Of a stretch of 64,000 nucleotides of DNA, positions 33,901 to 45,265 are shown piece after piece; positions within the stretch are counted from its first letter, which is position 1; each line of letters opens with the position of its first letter. This stretch comes from Gnetum montanum. Its lineage: Eukaryota > Streptophyta > Gnetopsida > Gnetales > Gnetaceae. The translations under genes and the position numbers were made by a program. The stretch spans positions 1,358,085-1,422,084 of the forward strand of contig MNCI01033474.1 of the NCBI GenBank assembly GCA_015680685.1. The letters run 5' to 3'. The notes under the pieces are model-generated. The model had not been told where the DNA came from and did not search any database. It saw nothing but the letters and a program-made list of their open reading frames with translations.

Positions 33901-36900
33901 GGTTGCTGAAGCATAGGGTGCTACCAATGAGGGCTACATTGCGAGAGAGAGGGATTTGGATGGATGCCAATTGTCCACGATGCCAAGAGGCACTTGAAAT
34001 GTTGCATCATCTCATTTCTAGCTATAGGTTCTCCTAGGAGGTGTGGTTGGGGACTCCTTGCACTTTGCTATGTTGTAGGCCCTATGGAAATGGAGGAATG
34101 CTCTGATTTTTTGAGGACAGTCTATTCCTATAGTTGTAGTAGTGGTCTGAGAGGCACATGGGCTATGGAAGGAGGCCATGGAGGCCATGGAGCAATGCCT
34201 ACTTTTTGAACCATCATGGACAAAATTTGCTAGATTGCCCGAGTTATGGGTGCTAGTTGAATGGATGGGGTGGGTGGAGATGCTCAAGCGCATGGAGGGA
34301 AAGCTGAACTTGCCTACTCAAAAATTCTACGACAACTAGGTGGGAGACACTACACAATACCAAGGTAGGAGGACTGAAATTACTGTGCAGATGCTGGCTG
34401 CTAAGCTAGGGGTGGAGGACGTAGGGGAAATCGTAGCGTTGATGGCAAGGGCCCAAGATGATGTGAGGGAGTTCTTCACAAGACACATTCCTAGGACTGC
34501 TAGCAGGCACATTCGGAAGTATGGATTACAAGGGGTCTGGAAAAATGCGGCACTCCTAGTGGAGAGGTACTTTGTGCAATCAAGGTACCCCCACAAATTG
34601 GTGGGGGTATATTTCACTTTTCTCAAGCACCTTCAGTAGGGCTCCCCGGTAAACTTACCCTATTTTTTTTGAAAATCTCTATGAAGGAGGAGGTTGGGGT
34701 GGCACCCTGGAGTAATCATCGCGCTATGGCAAGGGGGTGTATTGATCATTCACTTGACACCAACGATCATGTACCAAAGAAGGTGGCACCAAGGGACGTC
34801 TGTTGGGGCACAAGTGCAATACAACTAGGGCCCTTAGATGAAGGGCACGGGAGTAGAAACATCCACAGCCATGGAGGAATAGTTGTTGGAATAGCGTTGC
34901 TTGATAGCTGAGCAGGCATGGCTAGAGGAGCGGGCACGGTGGCAGCTCAAGTGGGAGAACATGCAGTAGGAGGTTTGAAGAGAAATAATTGAATCACGCC
35001 TGTAGGACCTTAGGTGGATGGAGGCGGTGATTTTAGAGCGCTGGACAGGACTAGCATAGCTCACAGCAAAGAACCAGCAAAGGGTGCTTGGACTAGGATT
35101 GACTGGATAGTAGACTGCAGCTGGCATTGATGCCTCAAAGGCTTCAGCTGCGGCCGAGAGTCGGGATTCAGGTCGTGGTTTGCCGAGACTATAGGACGTT
35201 GTAGTTTGGGTATGGACACGAATAGGTAGTGTTGCGGTCCTGGGTATTTCGAGATGGATGTGTCATGTTTGTACCCTGCTCTTGGGAACAGGGGTTTGAT
35301 TAACTAGGGTGAGGGTTATTAGGCAACATGAGAGGGCTACACTGTGCAGGCGTGTAGGTGATTATGTGGTATGTTGTAGGTGACAGTTGGTTCACATGGA
35401 TGGGCTGTGTTCAACTCCTGTCAATGATCTTTTGTGTACATTTTTGCATTATTTTTTTGGAATAAAATTGCTTGATCATTTTCCAAAAAAATTCTAAAAG
35501 TAACTAGGAGGTTTGAAGCTTCAGTCTATATGATCCATACCATGTTGAATGATAAGAAATTAAAAATGTCCCCAAAGTAATCTAAATAACCATGAAATAT
35601 AATGAATTTTCCCTGTAATAAAGCTCTTTAAGAGTCACGTAAATGTTAAAATGATTAAACTATTCACCGCAATTAACTTTCTTTTCTTTCAAAAATGTGT
35701 TGTGAAAATCAACATGAGAATTCATCCTTTGAATCTATATATATATATATCACTATACCTCTTAACCAAGGATTTCACAGTTTGGAAAACCTCCTCTGAT
35801 GTTGCTGATCCTCTAACAATTTCCACGAGCTTCATGATTGGTGGTGGATTCATGAAATGCATACCAATAACCTTTAAAACAAATTTATAAATGATCAAAT
35901 CATTTATGTTTGTAGGTATGTTTTAAAATAAAAGCTAAAAGCATCTCGCATGCAGAAAGAAAAGAGATTCCTATGACATCGAACAGAAAACAAATGGAAT
36001 GAGTTGTCTGAGCGTATTACAGCTATAGCACTACAACTACCAAATTAAAAAGTGAATCAAAATTAAATAGAAAATCAGCTGTCTTGCTTTTCTTCAAGAA
36101 ATTAGCTCTGCTGTATGCAAATATGTAGCTACCTGGACAAAAACATAGAAAATTTTCTCATGTTAAGAGTTTCCCAATATACCAGGATAGGAATAAATGG
36201 AAAACGAAACCAAAACAATATATACAAACAAGACGTTTCCAACATGAAAAACACCCTAAAACACTAACAATTTCTTTCAAATTGAATACGAGATGAAAGA
36301 ATGATAGATGAACTGAAGATAAATTTAATATAACAGAGCAGCACCTAAAAAATTGTTAACATTTGGTTCAAAGAATTTTCTTATTTTGTGTAATCAAGTT
36401 CCTCACGGTTTTTTAACAGGTAAAAAGAATATTTTGTTAATAAATAAAAAATTTGAAGGAAAACTAGAAAATGCTTAAATCTTAGAGGTCACCCAAGGAT
36501 CATGATCAAGGGTCTATTACATAATCATCCATTCTTAAAAAAATAATAGATATAGAAATTATTAACTTCTATGGTCCAAATGCATTCCTAACGCAATTCA
36601 CAGCTTTTAAATCTGGGTAGTTTCAATATTTAGTAAAGGAGAATTTCCAGATTATTCCATGCTACAAATTTTCATTAACAGACTTGATGATCTTAGTGAA
36701 CTTCAAAAACTGCCACAGGGAAGATGTTCAGCTTTAAAAAAGACCAAAAAAAATCAAAAAAAGAAAAAGAAGAAGAAAAAAGAAAACAAGAAAGAGGTAT
36801 TTACCAAGGAAAAGTTAAGAAAAAGAAAGAGAGAGAGAGAGAGAGGAAGAGCTGGGAAAGGACAAGAAATAACAAGAAGGAATATTCAAACAATGCCAGC

Positions 36901-39900
36901 AAAGAAAAAAGGAAGAATACAAAAGCAGCAAAACAAATCTTTTAGCAACAACAAGAGTAGCACTTGGATAAGGAGATTTATACCAAAGAATCGCATGTCA
37001 GAAATCAACTAATGATTATTGGAAAGGAAAAACAAAATTTTTAGAGGAAAAAGCAACAGTAGATGGCTGGTTTGAAGCCTGCTTTGGGATCCCATAAAAG
37101 TAGAGCACGGTGGGTAATAATTTCTCCCTTGTTTAGGAACAATTATATTTTAAAATATTTTTGTATCACTATTTGTTCTGAACTTGCATCCTATTCTTTT
37201 CATTTTTGCACATTGCTAAATTGTGAAATCCTTGTTCCTGTTAGATCTCTCAGCCTGTCCTCACATTCTCAAGCCTAATAGATGTGGATGAGAGTTGTTG
37301 CTAGATTTTACCTAGAAACAACTATAAAAATTTAAGCATGTTTGGCATAAAGATCTGCTTATATGGGCTAAGGTTCCCTGTTTGAGGATTAGGATTTCTG
37401 GCAAACGGCAAGAGTATCCTAGCCCCATTATGGTTATTACAGCTCTTGAAATAATTTTTTGATATTTGACAACATTTGTGATAGATCTTGCTTTATTAAA
37501 CGCTTTCCATTTATGTAAGTTTCTGGAAACCCTTAAAATGTTTGACCTTTTTAGATCTGATTTTATCTTTTCTATTGTCCATTAGAGCAAGAGAATAATA
37601 AAAAAAAATGTATAGTTTCTCTTTAAATCTTATGCTGATTTCTGATTTGGTTATTTAAATAGTTTGCCTGTAGCAACATGAAAGGCAGAGAATCTCTTTG
37701 TAACTTGTTAAATTCTGAATTAGCAATCCTACCTTTTAAAATTTTGGAGAATCAATTTTAAAATCGTTGTTGATGACATTATGACTACAAGCATATTGTC
37801 AATATGTAATATTGAATGTAAATCCTTATATGTTGAATGTCATGGAGAAGTGGATTTTAAATAGTCTCATTTTTGTGAGAAATTGATTTTAATTTTAGTT
37901 TAAGTAGATGTCTATTTTAATGAATATATTCACGATTAAAGAGCCTTATGTAGGTGATCTAAATTTATTGGTTTTTGGTCAAGGTATTGTCTTGAGAAAG
38001 GACTTAGTTTTTGTATGAATAGTGCTGCATTTTCGGTAAAACCCATATGTTCTTGAGAAAAACTCATATTTTCCAATTTTGAAATTCTGATGGGGATTGA
38101 ATGCTGAAAAACAGTGGGTCTCACAAATTTGTGCGCTATCCTAGCACTTACTTAATGTATATAGAAGTGAGATGATCTAATATTTTTAATCTAGTTTGTA
38201 TAAAAATTTTTAATTCCATAACCTGTAAAAATTTAAACTTCTGAAGTTATGATGATTTGTTGTAGTAGTTAAAGCTCTATTTTCTTGTAATCCAAATATT
38301 TAGTTCAAATATTGCATTGGTGTCACTCTAATGTTTTGAAAAGAGTTATCGAGTCATATTAACCATGTCTTTACGCCATAATAATGGCCCACTTTTTCAT
38401 GGGTTTTGGTCTTGAAGTTTGGGGCAATCCTTTTGCATGTGCTTGGCTGGGATGATCTATGTGGTTGCTGTTGATTTGTAGAACTATTTATAATTTGATG
38501 ATGGTAATACATTTGAGTGTTGTTGATATGCTAGCATTCATGATTTGTATGATTTGGTTTTGATTTATGGATCTATATATGATTTGATGATGGTGATGAA
38601 TTTAAGTGTTATTGATGTGCTTGTGTTAATGATTTGTATGGTTTGATGATGACATATTGATTTATCTATGATTTCATAGTTGTCATGGATTTGACTCTTG
38701 TTAATGTACTCATGATATGTATGATGAATAGCATCTCTTGTATGCATCAGTTAAATAACGAGTTGGTGATTGACTGAATGATCAGTTATTCTTCTTTGTG
38801 ATTAATATAAGTTGTGTTGATGTGTGTTGTGTATTACTAGATGCAAATACTAAGTATGTACTATCTGCTAGTTTAGTATCTATTAATGAAATGAACAAAA
38901 GGAATGCTGAGCACAGATGGAACTAAAATGTTGTATCATTTGTGAGGTTCTTATATGCTTTAAAGTTCATGTGATGTATGACCTTTGTATTTTGGAATGA
39001 TTTTTTGAAAACAAATTAGAATGTTTCTTTGTGAATTGTATATATATATTAGCATGGATGTCTCAAGCACATACTTTGTTGTTTGTTTATACAAGTTTTG
39101 TATCTGTTATCTTTAAGTGTTACTATGAAAATGCTAATTATTGAGCCATCAGATTTGAAAGAAACGAAAAAAAAAACTTTATGTTATGCCTCAAGGGTTG
39201 AAACATGTATATTGTACTTATTATGAATGATTCTCTTCAAATATATAAACACATACATTGCTAAGGAACTTAACCAATTAATCAAATAGAAGGAACCAAA
39301 AGTATGAATTAGGAATATTATGTATAACATGGTTATGTTATTGTAAATAGTGAATATGTTGAATTAGGAATATTATGTATAACATGGTTATGTTATTGTA
39401 AATAGTGAATATGTGGAATGTCATGTATGTTTTTTATCCTCTATTCTTTAGATTGTCATGACTTATTAGAGTAATAGTAACCCTTCATGGCTGTAGAAAG
39501 GTTGCATAATGACCTTTCAAGGCATCATAAGATACTGCAATAACATAAAATGGAAAAGTCTGCACTGTTGATGGCCTGAAAGAGAAAGCATTTTATTTGT
39601 TACTATGTCCTAAACTTACATCTTTTCATGTTTTTATTTTGAAAGTTCTATCTCTGCATTTTATGACATGATTTAAAAGAAAGAATGTTGTTGGAAATGA
39701 AGCACAACTGCAAATTTATTGCTGGTAAATCTAGAAACAATATGATGTTAAGAAAAAAAGAAGGATCAGAGATGGATACTATGTGTGAATAATTTATAAT
39801 CATTAATTTTCTGTTATGTTAGATTAGGAGGAATTGAAACAGAGATATGATCCATTAGAATCCCAAAATGTTGAAAGTTGTAGATCTATGAATTGAACCT

Positions 39901-42900
39901 GCAACTATTAGATTATATTTTTAATTAATTTTTAACAATGATCATAAAAGGAATTAAACTTATCACTTGTGGTATGGAAAAGCTTTAAAAAGAAAAGAAA
40001 ACAATAAGAATAATTTCTATTTTCTTCCCCAAATAATTTTTACTGGGTCAAGATCGAATCAATTATAGGAAACAATCCAGAATCTCTTGATTTCACTAGT
40101 AGTATAAAGAGAGAGGAGAGGGAGAGAGAGAGAGAGAGAGGGCATATGGGAAATGGGGAAGAGCACAACCATAAAAGAGCGTGGCTAAAAGAGGGAAAAA
40201 ACAGGACAACAACAAAAGAAGACTGTGCCCATTGTAAAAGACAACAAAAACTTTGTGTGGCTAAAACAGAAAATGACAAAAAACTTTGTGTGGCTAAAAC
40301 AGAAAATGAACAACAGTGAAAGAAGAGTGTGGTTGCTATAGAAGATACCAAAATGAAAGAAAATCAAAGCTAAGCAAACATTTGACATACTAATAAATTG
40401 CTCTTGGTAAGCAAAGAAATCTAAGAAAGAAGGTAAGATGATCCTTCTTTGCTATGTTTGGTGAAGCACAATAATAGCTAATTATCTTTATTTTTTGTCC
40501 TTTCTTTGGTTTAAATATCTTCTTATGCTTTGGCGTGATATGTTGTTGAGATTTTGGATTGTTGAATCCTAGATTTTTTTGTTGGATCTCTCCACCTATC
40601 CTCAGCACTAGAATCATCACCCAAACCCTCAATGCTCATCTTGCCAAGGTAGGGTCTAAGGAGGGGCAGTAGATGACTAAAAGCCTAACCTCTTTCAAGT
40701 GGTTGTGCTTAAGCTCAAACCTAGGTCTCATGACTTGAGAAACAAGCACATTAACATCACTCAGCCCTCTTACGCCTAAATGACCTAATGAAAGTTATTT
40801 ATGAAATGATTTAGAAACACCCATAATGATTTGGGGCATTTTTAGCATAACAATTTGTCATTAGCGGCTAAGGATCTTGATTTGAGGATTGGTACCACTT
40901 TCAGAAAGTGCAAGCATCTTTGGGCCCATGTCTATTTTGTAGATTTCTAAAATCTAAGGCATTGTTAAATTCTTGGTTTCTTGGTGAGATTGGTTTGATG
41001 ACCCCACTTAAATGCTTAATCCTTGGATCTGAATCTTGATTCTTATTTGTATACATTCTCAAATTTGATTTTGATATCTTTCTATGAGTCCAATGGAGTT
41101 AGGGAAATCTAGAGATTTAATTTTTAAATGTTATGATAATGATTTATTTATTCTCTCTTGTTGTAAGATTGCATAGTTTGATTAAATTTTAGTAGCATGC
41201 TTTATAATATTTTGGCTTAGAAGAGTTAAACTGAGATGATTTTGTATTGCAAGTATTATTGCAAAAATAGACATATTATTATGCCATTGAATAGATAAAA
41301 AAAATACTGATTTATTTATTTCTTGTGGTCAATTGTTTAGTTGAACAGATTTGTTGATGAATAACATCAGATGTATTTTTATGGTTTGAGAGAAAATAGA
41401 ATTTGATTTTTAAATCATAAAAAAATAAAGTTATGTGCATTGTATTTGAGGAATATTGCATAAATTTTTATAGTGGCTATATTTTTTTTCTCTTTTATTG
41501 CATAAAATCAATATTGGTTGAAGCTAAAATCTAAATATAGTGTTTTGTGCAAGTTAGCATTGATCTCTGTTTTGGAAACTTTAAATTGTTATTTCAATGT
41601 AGAAATATTAGAACCATTCATTTCATGATGGAAACTTGTATCTTCTATATTGGAAAATCTGAGATGCAGGCACTGTGTTGGAAGAATTGTAATATGATGT
41701 TCCATGATAGATCTTCAGCTTTTAGCTCATCTATATCTTGTATTAAAAAAATTGAAGGTTTTTGTATCTTTGTTACAGGAAAGAAAGCAACATAGCTGCT
41801 ATAGTTTTCTTCTATTGCAATTTATCTGTTTTATGAATACTATGTTTTCCTACAGTTGAGCTCCTCATATGATTGAGCATGTTTGGCTGTGCATAAGTTA
41901 AGAATGCTAAGGTAAATTAATTTAGTAAATTTGTTTGTAGCCGAACTAGAAGGCTATGGATATGGTTCCAAGTTAAGTTGTTTATTGAGATATTTCAATT
42001 GTTATACTCTCATTTTCTTATTGCCAGATCCTTGGGCTGCTGGTTGCATTATATAATATTCTGTGCTATGCTTTATTTTTTTTATGTAAATTGATGTCAT
42101 TTATGTTAGTCTAAATGTAAGTTGAATTTTTTAGGATTGATTAACTGTTGCAAAAAAAAAAATTCAGCCATTTGCTTTAAGCAGTGTTTTTGGGGTCTTC
42201 AGGTATTAGCTCTTACTCCCTAGGAATGGGTGTTACAGCCAAACTCTGGACTGTGAGCAGTTTTTTTCCTTTTCAACAATTAAAAAGAGACTCCAGGCAC
42301 TTTGCATATAATGCTTGTTAAATGATATGTAAAGATGACTGTTTCTTTTTTAAAAAAATTGAGCAAGTTTACTCTAATTCTGAGCTTGTTACATGATGAT
42401 CTTCTGGAAAATAGTGGAAGCCTTGATATTTTAATAAAGAACTATGAGGCAGCATCCTATTACAGTCTAAACCAAGAATTACTTGATTATTGTTCTTAGT
42501 TCGAATAATATATTTGCATTATAATGGATAGTACGGTTATCAGTGTGGACACTAAAGCATTGACCAAGGAAGTTACAAATAGAATAGTAACTCATCAAGA
42601 AGAAAAATTAAACAAGATTAGAAAGCCCTGTAATCAAGAGAAAGCCAAACTCTGTATAACTTTGAAAGGAGAACAATGTCCTAAATGACTTAAGAGAGCA
42701 TGTCTTTTGAAAAGGTAACAAAAAGGTTTTATGAATTACAGAATTAAAGAGTTCTAAAAGTTTAATGTAACAAATCAAGGATAGCATAGAAAGAATCTGA
42801 ACTGATTTATTAAATATAGGAGCTATGCCTACAGGTCTCTTGTCTTTATAAAGCTTTCAAAATTGAAGGGAATCAATCGTCAGGACAGCAAAAGTCCGTC

Positions 42901-45265
42901 CACAGGATGGCACAAGGAACAACGTGATCTACTCATTCCAACCTGTTCCTCTCTTATTATTAAAAAGCAAGATGGGTTTTCCCAACTTCTGGGTCAGAGG
43001 CTCCAGAACTTGTACTTTATAATGTCTAGCCTTACTGTCCTACTATGTTTATCTTGTTATCCTTGTACCATGCTATTCTAGTAAGTGTAATACTGCAAAG
43101 TTAACCTATGATGATGAATTGTTCTATTTTGCCCTAGTTCTAGAAGTCTCAGAATTACTTGACGATATCTATCAACTTGGACAAAATAATCAGTTTTACT
43201 TAGGGCACGCATCAACTATTGTTCCTATATTACATAATCTCAGGGCTACTTGCTACAAGGTTAACATTGACAATGATAGAACATTGATCGTATCGTTGTC
43301 ATCATCATTGCATTATCCCATTTATTTGGGGATCAACCTTATTAGTTTTACTTCTTCATTTTTATTGATTTATTGTTTAAAGTACAGTATTATTGTTTAA
43401 CAATTCCTTCCATTTTATCTGAGATGTGATTAGTAAGTATGCAAACGCCTGTGTACTTGTAACAAAAATAGATTCACATCATGCAGAAACGAAGATAAAT
43501 TCTTTGGCACATTTAGTTAAGCATACATGAAGAAAACCGCGCCTACAACATAGAAAGCATACGTTTTAAGTGCAGTAAAGTAAATTAGCATCATTCAAAT
43601 TCCAAGAACCTGTTGAGGACGCTTAGTAATAGCAGCAAGTCTACTGATTGAAATTGAACTAGTGTTAGATGCCAGAATTGCTGAAGGCTTTGTAATAACA
43701 TCCAGCTCAGAAAAAATGCTTTTCTTTGTAACTTCATTCTCTGAAACAGCTTCAATAATGACATCAGCAGAGTTCAGATCTTTCAGTGATGTTGTGCATC
43801 TTATCTTTGCCAAAGTATCATTTGCTTTTTCCTGCACAAGCAAAGGCAATGGAATCATACAAAATTCAGTAGTCCACTCACCCAATTTTGTCAGACTCAG
43901 ACGCCCAATTGGATGGAAACAGTAAATCGGAACTACAATCCCCACATTATGTTGTGTGGAAAATATTTATCCATAAAAAAACCTAAGCATCTTGCATTAA
44001 TAGAAATAAAATATTTGCTTTCATCATACACCTTCACAGAATACTAGCTTAAACACTATATCTGTTGTAGCAAGAAAGTTTTGAGTCAGAGATGGCAACA
44101 TAAATCTATCTGAAAGAATCTTATCAAACAAAGATTTAAATTCACAAAGAAAAATCAGAATGATACAGCATTGGTGTTATTAGGATTGAACTAATTATTC
44201 ATCTTTTGAAAAAAGGTTATCATCCATCTTTAGCAACCGTAATATTCACTACATGTATTTTACTCAATGAAACAAGGAAAATTCAGTATTGATCACCTAA
44301 ACTGCTAGGATTTCAGACCATTTGCATAAAGTAGACTTGGCCAAACTTTCCTGATTTTTCGTAGAACTCCTTAGTTTTGTTGTGATTGTGAATTTTCGGA
44401 TCCAATTTAAATTCAGCTCATTTTTCACAATCTCTAATTAAAAAAATGATAAAATTAGATATTATTATCTATGAAAACATGAACAAACGATGTACCACAA
44501 TCAACTGAGTGTTATATTTGATATTAGTCATGTTACCTTTAACGGTTATGAATTATTATCATCATTATCTTAGCCTTCTCCCAACAATACAGAGTCAGAG
44601 ACATGAGTTTTCTTTCACCATTTGCTTCTATCAAGAGCTAATGCTTAATCTATTTGTAAATATGGGGAAAAATATAGGAAAAAATACATGTATATTTTAC
44701 ATTCTATATTAACTTGACACCCTATGTCCTTATGATTTGTCTCTAATTTCTCTGACTTTTAACTGATCCAAACCTTATAATCCCAATTCAGATCTAAATT
44801 TTATAACCATTGCATAAACTAAACAGGTCTATACACACATAAAATTACTATTTACCTATATTAAGAAATTGGCAGTTGTTTGTTGTGCTATCTCATATCA
44901 GATACAAAGCATGTGTTTATACAGACCGTAATGATTCCGAATAAATATATTTTCCCTCCTTTCTACGCACATGACAGCATGAATATCGTTTACAACCACA
45001 TTGAAATGTTTGCGCAGGCTTACAGTAAATTGTCATTTAACGTATTCCAAGAAGATAATGTGAACACACAAAGATTTACCTCGGAAAGTTTTGAGGAGCT
45101 GACAAGTCTGTTCAGATTTTTCCGTATGGCATTAATGGCATTGTTGAGAGCAGAGGGTGAAACATCGCACATTATAACTGAGATATCTGCAAGAGCAGTA
45201 ACCTGAGCAATCCCACTACCCATCTGTCCACAACCGATCACGCCTATCTCCTTGACTTCTTCCAT
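30935..45265 (-). CDS. 3-hydroxybutyryl-CoA dehydrogenase-like protein, four exons, complete
   Basis: An NAD(P)-dependent 3-hydroxyacyl-CoA dehydrogenase that interconverts 3-hydroxyacyl-CoA and 3-oxoacyl-CoA. Exons in gene order are 45265-45080, 43831-43610, 35871-35759 and 31304-30935 (891 nt, 296 residues), all GT-AG and in frame. The Rossmann motif is [11 protein letters not shown] (Gly11, 13, 16). ASNTSS is at 116-121. [13 protein letters not shown] gives His141 and Glu153, spaced like the known catalytic His-Glu pair. GFIVNRIL and [16 protein letters not shown] mark the C-terminal domain. Length and order match the single-domain plant protein (Arabidopsis At3g15290 type). The C-terminus is Ser-Arg-Ile, a plausible type-1 peroxisome signal. 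Introns are 1.2, 7.7 and 4.5 kb, and the last one holds an antisense LINE. I see no damage to the coding sequence. Confidence 0.95.
31550..35492 (+). mobile_element. L1-type LINE, 5'-truncated, antisense in intron 3 of the dehydrogenase gene
   Basis: The copy begins inside the endonuclease (MTSRQRERR... frame with SDHRS near 31710). It continues with [22 protein letters not shown] (about 32098), the RT pieces [32 protein letters not shown] (about 32775) and YADD within [11 protein letters not shown] (about 33080), and a zf-RVT-like [14 protein letters not shown] (about 33975). The 3' flank ends in an A-rich run near 35485. Many TAG stops show it is dead. Exact ends and target duplication were not resolved. 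Confidence 0.88.
35735..35755. repeat. short TA microsatellite just after exon 3
   Basis: A TA run sits in the first bases of intron 3 on the minus strand, next to the donor at 35758-35757. Confidence 0.7.
36735..36870. repeat. purine-rich A/G tract in intron 2
   Basis: An almost pure A/G stretch on the + strand is a pyrimidine tract on the gene's strand. The apparent ORF over it is low-complexity and not a gene. Confidence 0.7.
38260..38345 (+). other. possible tRNA-derived repeat in intron 2
   Basis: TAGTAGTTAAAGCTC and TAGTTCAAATA are spaced like A and B boxes. The similarity is weak and no tail is matched elsewhere. Confidence 0.25.
38450..38730. repeat. degenerate tandem repeat in intron 2
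   Basis: Words such as ATGATTTGTATGATTTG, TTTGATGATGGTGATGAATT and TTGATGTGCTTGTG recur about every 100 bp with substitutions. Units are too diverged to place borders. Confidence 0.5.
39306..39415. repeat. 55-bp tandem duplication in intron 2
   Basis: Two adjacent 55-bp units (39306-39360 and 39361-39415), starting GAATTAGGAATATTATG, differ only at the last base. This is a recent duplication inside an otherwise unremarkable intron. Confidence 0.95.
40108..40142. repeat. GA microsatellite in intron 2
   Basis: A run of GA dinucleotides with one early interruption. Confidence 0.9.
40212..40312. repeat. short direct repeats in intron 2
   Basis: AACTTTGTGTGGCTAAAACA plus GAAAATGA occurs twice about 35 bp apart, with looser copies of GTGTGGCTA at the edges. 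Confidence 0.8.
40670..40795 (-). mobile_element. dispersed SINE-like repeat in intron 2
   Basis: The minus strand reads GAGTGATGTTAATGTGCTTG, TTTCTCAAGTCATGAGACC and AGGTTTGAGCTTAAG, which resembles a tRNA-Ser/Leu-type A and B box. The copy at 48245-48345 has the same order of words. Confidence 0.45.

Noticed and set aside
36659-37012. Lys-rich ORFs in intron 2
   Set aside because: They are the product of an A/G tract, on the opposite strand to the gene, with no domain.
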